DNA of 64,000 bases from Haliotis asinina (Eukaryota; Mollusca; Gastropoda; Lepetellida; Haliotidae): assembly GCF_037392515.1 (NCBI RefSeq), contig NC_090291.1, forward strand, positions 15,837,501 to 15,901,500, given 5' to 3'. The notes beneath the pieces are model-generated. The model searched no databases, was not told where the DNA came from, and saw nothing but the letters and a program-made list of their open reading frames with translations. How positions within the stretch are numbered: the first letter of the stretch is position 1; each line of letters starts with the position of its first letter. The translations under genes were made by a program, and so were the position numbers. Positions 11,385 through 22,400 of this stretch are shown here, in pieces.

Positions 11385-12740
11385 CTGATTGTCGTCAACA
11401 GACGCCAACTGAACATCAGAGCGTTAAAAGTTACCAGACACTATGGACGGTTGTCAATAGACGCCAACTGAACATCACAGCACTAAAAGTTACCAGACGC
11501 CATGGACGGTTGTCAACAGACGCCAACTGAAAATCACAGCACCTAAAGTTACCAAACTGACACCATGAACGGTTGTCAACAGACGCCAACTGAAGATCAC
11601 AGCACCTAAAGTTACCAAACTGACACCATGGATGGTTGTCAACAGACGCCAACTGAACATCACAGCACCCAAAGTTACCAAACAGACACCATGAACGGTT
11701 GTCAACAGACGCCAACTGAACATCACAGCACCTAAAGTTACCAAACTGACACCATGAACGGTTGTCAACAGACGCCAAATTAACATCACAGCACCTAAAG
11801 TTACCAAACTGACACCATGAACACTTGTCAACAGACGCCAACTGAACATCAGAGCGTTAAAAGTTACCAGACACCATGGACGGTTGTCAATAGACGCCAA
11901 CTGAACATCACAGCACTAAAAGTTACCAGACACCATGAACGGTTGTCAACAGACGCCAACTGAAAATCACAGCACTAAAAGTTACCAGACACCATGAACA
12001 CTTGTCAACAGACGCCAACTGAACATCACAGCACCTAAAGTTACTAAACAGACACTATGAACGGTTGTCAACAGACGCCAAATGAACATCACAGCACTAA
12101 ACGTTACCAAACTGACACCATGAACGGTTGTCAACAGACGTCAAATGAACATCACGGCATTAAAAGTTACCAGACGCTATGAACGGTTGTCAACAGACGC
12201 CAACTGAACATCACAGCATTAAATGTTACCAGACACCATGAACGGTTGTCAACAGACGCCAGATGAACATCACAGCACTAAACGTTACCAAACAGACACC
12301 ATGAACGGTTGTCAACAGACGCCAACTGAACATCACAGCATTAAAAGTTACCAGACACTATGAACGGTTGTCAACAGACGCCAACTGAACATCACAGAAT
12401 TAAAACTTACCAGACACCATGAACGGTTGTCAACAGACGCCAGATGAACATTACAGCACTAAACGTTACCAAACAGACACCATGAACGGTTGTCAACAGA
12501 CGCCAACTGAACATCACAGCATTAAAAGTTACCAGACACTATGAACGGTTGTCAACAGACGCCAACTGAACATCACAGCATTAAAAGTTACCAGACACTA
12601 TGAACGGTTGTCAACAGACGCCAACTGAACATCACAGCATTAAAAGTTACCAGACACTATGAACGGTTGTCAACAGACGCCAACTGAACATCACGGCATT
12701 AAAAGTTACCAGACACCATGAACGGTTGTCAACAGACTGA
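11385..12740. repeat. 59-63-bp satellite, about 22 copies
   Basis: Units start with AACGGTTGTCAACAGACGCC and continue through AACTGAACATCACAGCA. Two length classes alternate: about 59 bp (TTACCAGACACCATG) and about 63 bp (TTACCAAACTGACACCATG). The open frames on the minus strand at 11431-11900 are periodic by-products. Confidence 0.92.
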
Positions 12741-12935
12741 TAGCATAAACCTAACGCATAGACCAATGTTCTACCGCTCGTCAAGGATAAGAAGATAGCA
12801 AGTGTTATTTTAGGTTCCTGTCAGCAACCTCTATATTCATAATTAAGCAGTCCTTTCGCCGAGTTAATACAGTAAGTGGTTAACTCCTTAATTAAACCAC
12901 GAGCTAGAACTAACTGGCAAAGTATATTCAGCAAG

Positions 12936-13065
12936 TGGGGGACTGGTCATGAACTGAGGGTTTCACACAGTTTTACCGATATTGGGCACCGAACCCGGAT
13001 TTTCGGCGTCACCAGCGATCACTTTAACGACGAGGCTACCCCTATTCCAATCCGGAAATATCAAG
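12936..13065 (-). mobile_element. SINE S1, diverged
   Basis: It keeps a B-box region (GAACCCGG on the plus strand) and ATCACTTTAACGACGAGGCTACC from the head. The tail is not recognisable. Confidence 0.5.
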
Positions 13066-13499
13066 AGGAAAAAGTGTGACCCCGGACCTTAGACGTGATG
13101 TGCGAGCCTTAAACCTTTATGCCATTCAGCTTAAACTGGAGAAACTGTAACAAAGATTAAGACTGCTGAACCTTCTTTAAAAACATATTGTATTACAGAT
13201 GTTGTTTCATTCTGACTTCATTGAAGCTGTCCAAACTCCGACCATCGCTTGCAGGAACTGACTCATGAAGACAGCCCCGGGAAGAACGCAAATATAGGAT
13301 TCGCTGTGTGCACATCGACGTTCACACACGTGTTTAAACCATCCTCAAATACACCGTCAAGCACAGTCCTATTATTTTCCCCATTACAACGTTTATTTGG
13401 TAAATTTAACTTTCACGAACGTGTTTCCAATTTTTACCAACGCCTGTATATCACACACGCCCGGGGTGATAACATGAGCCACTAGCCCTAGTTTAGGCG

Positions 13500-13748
13500 G
13501 GACCCATGGCTTCAATCTGACCTTTACCACCCCCAAGGCAAAGCCCAGGGGCAAATTACTTCCTCCACAAACGTGGCCTGAGGGTGGTGTTTGTACGATC
13601 CTGGGTAGTCGCTGACGGCGTATCCGAGTCCAGTTTGGCCCCGGGGGACATTCTTGTGTCTGTGTGGAGGGTTCACGCTGTGGCTGGGGGGTGCCGCGGG
13701 GATGCCCCGGGGGTAAACAGGTGTTTTTCTCCTATTTCCCATATTCAT
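13500..13748 (-). other. GC-rich open stretch, coding status unclear
   Basis: A GC-rich, CpG-containing block is open on the minus strand for about 74 codons, with a proline-rich start and later GQTGLGYAVSDYPGSY. No family is recognised, and there is no clear pair of splice sites. It could be a conserved exon or a GC-rich repeat fragment. Confidence 0.2.
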
Positions 13749-13749
13749 T

Positions 13750-14530
13750 GTTCATAGCGACCTTCTGTGTGTACTTGAATATATCAGTTCAGATATAAAT
13801 GGAGTAATTGCTTGTAAATGTGTGTTAGGGTAATAGGTTACATGTCAAGGTACGATTTTCGTGTAGACTACTTAAGATTACAATCCATTGTTATCCGTGA
13901 TTGCAATTAGACACGACACAAAACATATAATTAGTTGTTTATGGTTACCATGCGTATGTCTGAATCTGTAAAGACAGGGTATGCCAAGTTGTCATATGTT
14001 AGTCATTGAATATGACCACATTGGATAATGTGGAGGAAGTGTTCGGCGTTTGATGTGAAATTTTCCATATGAATGCAAATTATTCCATTTGTTTCGTTAT
14101 AGATTTGGGAAATATTCACTTCCGGACGGGTTACCTAAGGTTGGTCCTAAAAATAATTTCGAAGATTTGAAGTTTTATTTTTGGGAACATTTAGATCTCC
14201 TGCAAACAATGACGGTCATTTTTCAGTGCTTAGTATCCTTGTAATCCTACAACGTTTTAGATGAGAGAACCGTTCACACGTCTTGACAGTTTGGGCGCTG
14301 GTGCTCAATTGTCAAAGGTACCGCAATTAGCTGTGTAGAGTTGCCTCCCTTGGTCAAGCACGTAACCTATGATCATCGGTTCAAATCCCTGTTCGCAGTG
14401 GTCATTGCATAGTTCAGCCACTATTGCGTGTTCGTTTTGGTTCCCCTCGTAGGCATGTGAGACCTGCTTCACTTGAGGATTTCTTACCCCATGAATGTAC
14501 TACGCCATGATAAAACTGGGATGCCGTTGC
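13750..14530. other. No recognised feature
   Basis: AT-rich sequence. A short S1-head-like scrap (CTATGATCATCGGTTCAAATCCC) lies near 14370, with nothing else supportable. Confidence 0.35.
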
Positions 14531-14534
14531 CAGC

Positions 14535-14669
14535 AGCTTTCAACAAAGGAACAGCAAAATGAACACAATTTACAAAAAAAAGAATCTCATGAAAGTAAGC
14601 ATTCGCGTTTATGTTTTCTGTTTAAACACTTGACAACAAGCCAGAGTTCCGTTTCTTTTGCTGTCACAT
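14535..14669 (+). mobile_element. Mariner-like MITE, copy A
   Basis: The ends are inverted: GGAACAGCAAAATGAAC on the left and GTTTCTTTTGCTGTCACA on the right. The interior shares AGAATCTCATGAAAG, GTTTATGTTTTCTGTTT and ACAAGCCAGAGTT with two further copies (49471 and 25546). There is no coding capacity. Confidence 0.6.
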
Positions 14670-14734
14670 CCTTAAAATCCATATTTCTTAGAAATTTGAC
14701 GAGACTATCCTTGCATGAATTGCAACACAGCCAG

Positions 14735-14840
14735 CAATCCAGTGATCAACAGCATGAGCATCTACGCAGCTGGGATACGATGACATGTGCCAGGCAAATC
14801 CGGAAGCCTGACCACCCGAGTCCGTTAGTCGACAAGCATC
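14735..14840 (-). mobile_element. SINE S2, partial
   Basis: AATCCAGTGATCAACAGC, GGGATACGATGACATGTG and CGTTAGTCGACAAGC identify the family. Both ends are truncated. It faces the next S2 copy head to head. Confidence 0.65.
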
Positions 14841-14924
14841 TGTTACTAAAGAAGAGTTCTAACCCTCATCTTCATGGAACACTTGGGATTCGAACCTGAG
14901 ACCATCGGTTACTCGAGAAAATTC

Positions 14925-15140
14925 TGGTTAGAATAGGTCTTCATCAAGAGACGCTTGTTAGACACAATTGATGCGACCGAGTAACCAGACTCGTGGTCAT
15001 GTCATGGTATCCTAATTGCATAGATGGATGCTCAAGCTGTTGATCACTGGATTATCAGATCCAGGTCTGACTACTTATTGACCGCCGTCACATGGCTTTA
15101 ATATTGCTGAGTGCGACGTAAAAGAAAAACTCACTCACCC
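14925..15140 (+). mobile_element. SINE S2, nearly complete
   Basis: It runs from GAATAGGTCTTCATCAAGAG through GATGCTCAAGCTGTTGATCACTGG to the tail TAATATTGCTGAGTGCGACG. Together with the copy at 14735 it forms an inverted SINE pair about 90 bp apart. Confidence 0.7.
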
Positions 15141-15589
15141 ACTCGAATACCAATTTGCAATGCTTTTAATCTTTTTTTTTCGTTAGCTGTAACGACTAAA
15201 CGTTCTGTGAAAGTTAGCGTCAACGTTACTTTGGTTTGCTTTCTTCATGCTTATATTAAGCGTGTATGGTGTGATATAACGTTTTAACGTTACGTAAACA
15301 TCACTCACTCGTGTCATCCAAACACAAACTCATCATGGTTGTATTTTTCATGGAAGTGAGCGAGTGTGGCTTTACGCCGCATTTACCAAGCGATTTGACA
15401 GCAGACGGCTTCTGAAATGATCTTCACATTTTGAATGCCTTTGGGTAAACAAATCCTGACGTTCTGACGACTGGGCTCTTTAACCAATACCTTCAGCATC
15501 AGGTTTCTTCCCCTTTTCCAATTGTACATTGACTTAAATAGCTTAGTAGACTCGGTTTGGCTCCTTACATTTTGATAACAAATTGAAGT

Positions 15590-16040
15590 TTGAATAGAAT
15601 ACTGCTGTCTTTAAGTCTCACCCGGTTTGATGTCCACGTCATGAGTCTCAATCGATTTTCATGTCCACCTTTTGAGTTTCGGCTTGCTTTCATGTCCGCC
15701 TTTAATTGGGGTTTATGTTCACCCTTTTGATTCTCTGTCCATGTTCTAAGTCTCAATCGGGGTTCACCTTTTAAGTCTCAATTTGGTTTCATGTCCACCT
15801 TTTGGGTCTCAGTCCACCTTCTCAATCGGGGTTTTAAGTCGGGGTTTGTCTACACCTTTTAAGTCTCAGCTTGCATTCATGTCCACAATAGGTTCGGTAT
15901 GGCACCTTGCATTTTAATAGCAAGTTGAAGTTTGAATAGAATACTGCTGTCTTTAAGTTTCAGTCGGGTTTCATGTCTACATTTAAGTCTCAGGCGGGTT
16001 CATGTGTATTTGTCAGGTTTCATGTCAACTTATTGCTTCA
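15590..16040. repeat. Degenerate ~32-bp tandem repeat
   Basis: Units carry TTTAAGTCTCA and GGTTTCATGTCCACC at roughly 32-bp spacing. A longer stretch, TTGAAGTTTGAATAGAATACTGCTGTCTTTAAGT, appears at 15582 and again at 15923, showing an internal duplication. Confidence 0.7.
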
Positions 16041-16561
16041 TCATCGGAATTCGTATCTGCTTCTTGTGTCACTGGATTGCAAATCTATTTCTTGCGTGTT
16101 CATCCAGTGTCAAAACGACTGTATTTTCGTCAGTTTCGTTGGAACTTGAGTAGCTAAGTCGTCACATTCTGGTTTCCACTCACTCACCTGATGGAAACAG
16201 CCCTTATTGACCTCCACGAGGTCCGATGTTTTCTTGCCTTATTACCAATCATTCTAAACAGCGAGCCTGAAGGATGGGAGTTTTTAATCTGTACTTCTGG
16301 AACGCATAATCACGTTCTACTGCTGTGCGAAATTAGCAAATACTATTTCCTAAAGTTACGATGGGCAAGGATTATAGGTCCTGCGGTGATAAGAAACGTT
16401 TGGACTCAAAAAACGAATTGCAAGGCGTGCGTCTGTACACGCATAGGCTTTTCAGTATCTCAAGAACCCCGAGGCCAACTTGTGGAGGAGTCCGTGGTGG
16501 TAACAGTACCATTCGTTGATCTGCGCCTCCATTACAACATACCAGGATGTTTCTGTGAACA

Positions 16562-16705
16562 CTGAGTGAGTGTGGTTTTACGCCGCATTTAGCAATATTC
16601 CAGCGGGGACACCAGGAATTGGATTCACACATAGTACCCATGTGGGGAATCGAACCCGGGTCTTCCGCGAATGCTGTACCAACTAAGTTACCCCATCGCC
16701 CTCAC
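16562..16705 (-). mobile_element. SINE S1, near full length
   Basis: The tail is at 16562, the B box (GGGTTCGATTCC on the minus strand) near 16650 and the A-box region near 16690. It is part of a larger block repeated at 26693. Confidence 0.8.
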
Positions 16706-17373
16706 TGGATGTTACCGTATATTACACATGCCTCCCCCCCCCCCCCCCTCTCTCTCTCTCTCCCTCTCTCTGTGTGTGTGTGTGTGTGTGCGTGCGCGCG
16801 CGTGCGGGGAGGGGGAAGGGGGAGGTTGGTTCTAATCCCGGAAAGGATCAACAACCCAACACAAGCATTAGAATGTGTACTCTGCTGAGAAAGTGTAATA
16901 CCAAATATCCATCCCAAAATTTGACCACTTTCTAAATTGCTTCGTATATTTTAAGTATGAAGTACAAAACAGAATTCGTGAAGCAATACTCCATTGGATT
17001 GTGCTTTCGCGGGATTTTTTTCCGTTTGTGAAACTGCTCCGGTAATTTATTTTAAGCCTGTTAACCTCTAAGCGCTTCACAGGCGGCTTGGGTTGTAAGA
17101 CCCATTGATCGAGAAAATATTGTGGCGCTTTGAGCATAATATTGAACTATGGGAAAATACGCATTATAAATGGACAATCATTGACGTCATGATATAGTCG
17201 AAAAAAAAGTTGTATATTTTTTTAAATAACTACAGCCTGCAAATTCTGAAAAAATGTTACACGTTATACCCCAGAATTACAGATTGTTAAACAGGCCACG
17301 AGGGAGTTAATTTGGGGGAGTCTCAAAATTATTTCGGTTCAGTCAGACAGAAAAATATATTCAGTCTCACCAA
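16706..17373. repeat. Dispersed or duplicated block, copy 1 (partner at 26857-27452)
   Basis: About 600 bp downstream of the S1 copy is nearly identical to 26857-27452, with both copies ending after TATTCAGTCTCACCA. Shared text includes AAGCAATACTCCATTGGATT and AACAGGCCACGAGGGA. Copy 1 carries an extra polyC/(CT)n/(GT)n/(GC)n microsatellite at 16732-16802 that copy 2 lacks. Confidence 0.85.
16732..16802. repeat. Compound microsatellite C(n)(CT)n(GT)n(GC)n
   Basis: A C run is followed by CT, GT and alternating CG dinucleotides. This purine/pyrimidine and Z-type DNA sequence interrupts the duplicated block. Confidence 0.9.
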
Positions 17374-17479
17374 AATCCCCCTACCAACTTCCAGTATATT
17401 AAATGCTCTGTTCTTGCTTTTGCGCACTTCCTTTCATGGACACAACGGTACTGAGGTTGTTGGACACCTGTCACTACCA

Positions 17480-17780
17480 TAGAGCGCCCATTAATATTTC
17501 CTCATCTGCAAGGCTTACCAATCTTTAGACTGGGTCGCGTCTTAATGGAAATTTGACCGGTGGTCTGTCTCTCCACCCCAGGCTTTTTCCGCGCTGGGGG
17601 TGACAGCCCTGCGCTCGCATTTCAGCTGCGTCAGTTTTCACAAAGGTGATATTTCACGCTTCGGAATCATTTTCCGTCTTGTCATCATTGCCCACTGTCT
17701 ATGAATTAGCTGTATTGACAAATTAATTTCGTAGCCTGGGGGATAGACTCGTTATGCGTGTATTCTAAGGCAGGTTTTCG
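17480..17780. other. Repeat-free block with homeodomain-like motifs
   Basis: This stretch lacks the surrounding repeats and contains GAATTAGCTGTATTGACAAA, TTAATTTC and CCATTAATATTTCC. Such text resembles conserved non-coding enhancers, but conservation cannot be seen from one sequence. Confidence 0.2.
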
Positions 17781-17827
17781 TTTAAACCGAACTAACGTAT
17801 TTGTTCCAGCGTTATCAGTTTTCTTTA

Positions 17828-17965
17828 GCCAAGTGAGTGAGTGAGCCACTTTCAGCAATAATGGGGGGACACCAGAAATGAGCTTAACTCATTGCACCCT
17901 GTGGGGATTCGAACCCATGTGTAAAGCGTGACGATGGAATGTTTTAATCACTAGGCTCCTCCACT
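17828..17965 (-). mobile_element. SINE S1
   Basis: GGGGATTCGAACCCATG (B-box region) and AATCACTAGGCTCC (A-box region) are present. The tail is reduced to GTGAGTGAGTGAGCC. Confidence 0.7.
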
Positions 17966-18008
17966 CTTAGACAAATAATGCAGATACATGGTACGCTCTC
18001 TGAATAAA

Positions 18009-18160
18009 AGTGAGTGAGTGTAGTTTTACGCCGCCCTTAGCAATATTCCAGCAATATCCCGCCGGGGGACACCAGAAATGGACTTCACACTGTGGGGAAT
18101 TAAAGCCTGGTCTTCGACGTGACGAGCGATCGCTTTAGCCACTAGCCTACCCCGCCCTCT
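18009..18160 (-). mobile_element. SINE S1, full length
   Basis: The tail is TAGTTTTACGCCGCCC and the head CTTTAGCCACTAGCCTACCCC. The B box is mutated (GAATTAAAGCC). It lies 43 bp from the previous S1 copy in the same orientation. Confidence 0.75.
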
Positions 18161-18584
18161 GAATAAAAAAGTCTCGTTATGCTAGTACATGTATATACTT
18201 TACGGCAGGTTTTCGTTTAAACCGAAGTTACCTGTTTACTCGAATGTCACCATTGCTGTACACAAATCATGCAGATAGATGCACACCCTTTCCGTCGAAG
18301 TTCTATTAATCATCTTCATCTTTGAAAAGGTTATCTATGAAATGGGAATACGCCCATGGCAATATAGATGTTGCCGATAAATTTCCTGGGGATTATATTG
18401 GCGTGAGAAATTTGTCCAAACATTTTTTCAGTGAGCGTATCTTCCGGGCAAAATATACAATGAAAATTGAATTTGATCCTGCTCATATAAGAGAGTGAGT
18501 AAGATCAAATTCACGCAAGCAATAACCACACTGGAGATCGAACTCAGGACCTTCTGGGTGACACACACACAGTATGAAAACTGT

Positions 18585-18840
18585 CGCCTTGGTTGATTGG
18601 GTGGTAGCAGTTTAAAGCCGCAACATTCCAGATATATATGGGCGGTCTGTACATAATCTAGCTTGGACCAGACAATCCAGTGATCAACAGTATGACCATC
18701 GATCTACGCAACTGGGATCCGATGACATGTGTCAAATGGGCCAACGAGCCTGACTACCTGATCCTGTGCGTTGCCTCGTACGACAAGCACGGGTTACTGA
18801 AGACCGATAATCTAACACGGTATCCTCACGGGTACTGACG
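18585..18840 (-). mobile_element. SINE S2, nearly complete
   Basis: Tail side at 18600 and head at 18840, with GATCGATCTACGCAACTGGG-type text and GTATCCTCACGGGTAC at the head. Confidence 0.7.
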
Positions 18841-18979
18841 TTACTAGGCTGAATACAGTCGCCTACTGTGAAGTACTGATCGATATGTCTTCTATTACCT
18901 ATATATACGATACAACCATTTTCTATTCGTTGTTTCGCTTAAGTGTACTTTGTGAAATATCTGTTTAATAATATAGTTA

Positions 18980-18985
18980 TTTATT
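18980..18985 (-). terminator. Candidate poly(A) signal of ACP7
   Basis: AATAAA on the minus strand lies about 265 bp downstream of the ACP7 stop codon. It is the first canonical hexamer I noticed in that direction. Confidence 0.3.
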
Positions 18986-19250
18986 CAGTAATACAGACAT
19001 TTAGCCTTTAAACATAATTCTGTTTGAATAGCCCATTACCGTAACTATGGTGAGGATTGCTGGCTGTCTTCAGTTAAACTACAAATACTGTCCAATAAAA
19101 TGTTCTGTCAGAGAGATATCCTTCAGTCAGATATAGTAGCAACGGGGGGTTGGCATCTTTCGAAAGGAGTCGAAAATATCTCGGGTGTTAATCATGATAA
19201 AAGAAGTGCATTAGATAGTCAAGGAAGGATTGTAGTTGGTTCGCGTGTTG

Positions 19251-19435
19251 TTAGTACGGGGTCTTGGACATGGTGAAGGTGTCGACGACCTTGTTGGATT
19301 TGCTGAGGATGTATTCGAACTGTATTTGCCACCTGGATGGCCGCATCAGCAGGTACCCGGTGTCGAACGTCGCCTCGTCGAATGCTCTCCACTTCACGAA
19401 GGGCATGAAGGTTGGGTCGTTCAGTTCCGGGTTCC
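19251..19435 (-). CDS. ACP7: ACP7 exon 3 (residues 411-471, stop)
   Basis: The acceptor is CCTGTTTCAG|GGAACCC. The frame then encodes NPELNDPTFMPFVKWRAF and the C-terminal phosphatase domain, ending SKTPY then TAA at 19253-19251. The frame was chosen from exon 2 phase and homology, because other frames are also open here. Confidence 0.9.
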
Positions 19436-22400
19436 CTGAAACAGGAAGGGTCAGTGTTGTTGGACAGCCTTGTTCCCTGGGTCTCTGTTACACCCGCGCT
19501 ACGCCCAACCCCAGTGTCGAAGAGTAGCGCAGACTCAACGGACCCCGGGAACCAGGCTGTGTTGTTGTAATGATATGTTCCAGGCTCTCTGAATGAGAAT
19601 ACTGACGAAAACATTTCATATGGGTAAAGACATTCTAAATGTCACCTTACGTGATTATGATTGAACAAAGAGTTTGTAAAATCGCAATAAACACATCGCA
19701 AACGTACTGTATAAAGGTCTATAAGTAAGCCATGGCACTTCCGGTGATGTACTTCCGGTCTCATAATTGTCAGTTGACAGTAACGAACCGATAATCCTTG
19801 CATGAATAACAAATTTCCGATCCCCATTTATTACGACTGTCAACAACTAAGCATGTTTGTACACTTGGTCCGGTCTAGTAAAGTCATATTTGGAAGTCGC
19901 CAATTTGGAACCAGAACTGGTTCTTGAATATACGGAAATCTGGTACCGAATGTAAGCTGGGCCCCGTCTCAAATATCGTAAGTTGGGGCGCGCAAAGAGA
20001 ACCCGGACCCTTCTTAGTAGTGGAAGCAGCGTCTCGCGAGATTTACATGCCATATTTCCACCTATTATGGAAACACCTAACAGTTAATGAGGAGAGGCGA
20101 GTATCACGTCCATCCAATAGTGTGTGGAGATCGGACAAACCTTCCTGAGAAGACTTGCAGTGACCAAATTCAGAATTCTTGAGATAATCAAATCTATGTC
20201 AAATTCAAAACGATTCTACTTTACTTCTTTAACCCCTCGATTCCAGATATCTCGATACAGCTGACTATGTCCATGGAAAGATTTCCCCTTTGGCTGTAGA
20301 TATCAGGGATATCAGAAAAGACAGCACGTGGAAAATATGAATGGGTGTATACCAGCCTTTACTGTTCAAATATCGAACTTCTCGTCTATACTCGCTTTAG
20401 AGATCCATAATTCATCTTCTCAGAGAAAAAGAACGTTGCGCTATGAGAACGTGTGTGTATGCGTTTTGTCGTCACCATAGATACGGTTTCACCTAAATTC
20501 GAATGCCACGATGTGAATGAAAGAAGTACATGTTTGAGACAGAACATGGATACTGTGACGTCACTTCCGGAAGGAAGTTATACGTACGAATGGGTCCGGT
20601 ATATTTAACATAACAGAATAAGAATTTTATAGTCTGTAATCGAAGATGCCCTCCACAATAAGACACGAAAGATGTGACGTACCGGCAGCGCCGTTAACGA
20701 TGTAGACGGGGGACAGGGAGTTGGTGTAGTCTTTCTGGGCGATTCGCTTCTTATACACGGGGTAGGAACGTTCGTACTGGTGGTTGTGGCCGCTCATGTA
20801 GATGTCCACGTTCTGGTAGTAGAGGAGGTCCTCGATGTTGGCACGGTAACGTGGAGCCTCTATGTCGCATCTGGAAGAGTGAGTGAGTGAGTGAGTGAGT
20901 TTGACGCCCCTTTGACGAGTATTAGGTTATATAACGGCGTGGCTGAAACCTGAAAAGTAGCGCAATTTTGACGCCATAAACAACTGGAGCATTTAGTCCT
21001 ACCTTCATAACGTGGGTGACTGGTTCTACGCCACTTTTAGCAATTTACCAGCAATATCACAGTGGTAGGCACCAAACACTGGTCGTGCACACTGGTCACA
21101 AGACCCGGGAATGGAACGAGCAAACACTTTGACTACCAGGCCACCAAACCGCCCATTATCTTTTCAAACAGGCAAAGTTGAAAAATTATATACATGTGTT
21201 TTTGTTAAACTCTGTTCGTCAAACACCCAGCACAGAAGTCAGCAATAACCTGGTGCAAGCAGACAACCAAAACCTACACATCCAATCCTCATTCTGGATG
21301 CATTCATTAACTTCAAACTGGGGAAAACAAGTAAACTATATATAAACTATATACATTTACCAGCGTTACATTTCAGCACAAAATTGTCCATAAATACGTT
21401 TTTCAACATGACTGCGGAAGTCATTTTGAAATCGGATTTGTATCCCCTGAACATAACATACCCATCTCTGACAGTGCTAAACAACTGAACTTTCACTTTA
21501 CTGGTTAAGCCGTTTCTGGAGAGATGATTACATTGCTGGGAAATGGATGTGGAAAGGGTCAAAGTGCAGAGGCCTCATTAAGATAGAATGTAAAAATATC
21601 ACGAAAAGGAGCATTTATTATGCAGTACTAAGAACAAAAATGCCAAGAAACAGATTAGATTTTCAACATGGTTGTGGATAGTATGAAATTCTGACTCGAA
21701 CCTCTTATGTTTATTTATTTGTTGTTTTGACTCAGCAGTCATCAATATTCTAGCTATACGGCGGCTGTCTGTGAATTATCGGATCTGGACCAGACCATTC
21801 AGTCAGTGAGTACGACCACCCGATCCCGTCAGTCGCCTCTTTCGACAAACATGGGTTACTGAAGATCAGGTCTAACTCCGGATCCGCAAGGGTTTCGAAC
21901 TTCCTAAGCAAAGCAAAGTCGTCATTGGTGGAACACTGCTCGCGAAGCTTGAGGATAACGGGTGCCATTATTGCCACCTCCGTCCACAACAGACTCCGAA
22001 CAAAGACCCCATAAGCTCAGCTGACTTTTAATTAGGTTAGTTAAGGTGTGCACTGCTGTCATGGTCATGAAATACTGCCGATGGTGACTTACGTTTTAAC
22101 TCACGCTCTCACTAAAATGTTAAATGCTATGAACAAATCTCAGTTAGGGTCCCCATCCGCGAAGCGTTCGTAATGTTAAGGAGGCGGTGGGGGTAGCCAA
22201 GTGGTTAAAGCGTTCGCCCGTCACTCCGAAGACCTGGGTTTGATTCCCCACATGGGTACAATGTGTGAAGCCCATTTTCTGGTGTCCCCCGCCGTGATTT
22301 TGCTGGAATATTGCTAAAAAGCGGCGTAAAACTACACTCACTCGTAACGTTAAGACCATCGTGACTTTGCAGTTTATCACAGGCGTACGTATGTCATAGC

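Noticed and set aside
11431-11900. Two overlapping 136-residue minus frames
   Set aside because: Both are periodic frames of the 59-63-bp satellite.
16191-16565. 124-residue plus open frame as a gene
   Set aside because: There is no recognised domain, no splice context, and it ends at a SINE tail. I could not support it as coding.
19219-19614. 131-residue minus open frame at the ACP7 3' end
   Set aside because: It is in the wrong frame relative to exon 2 phase. The correct frame of exon 3 encodes the conserved C-terminal phosphatase domain.
22180-22260. tRNA gene
   Set aside because: A and B boxes are present, but there is no paired acceptor stem or anticodon arm. The same sequence recurs many times with a SINE tail.
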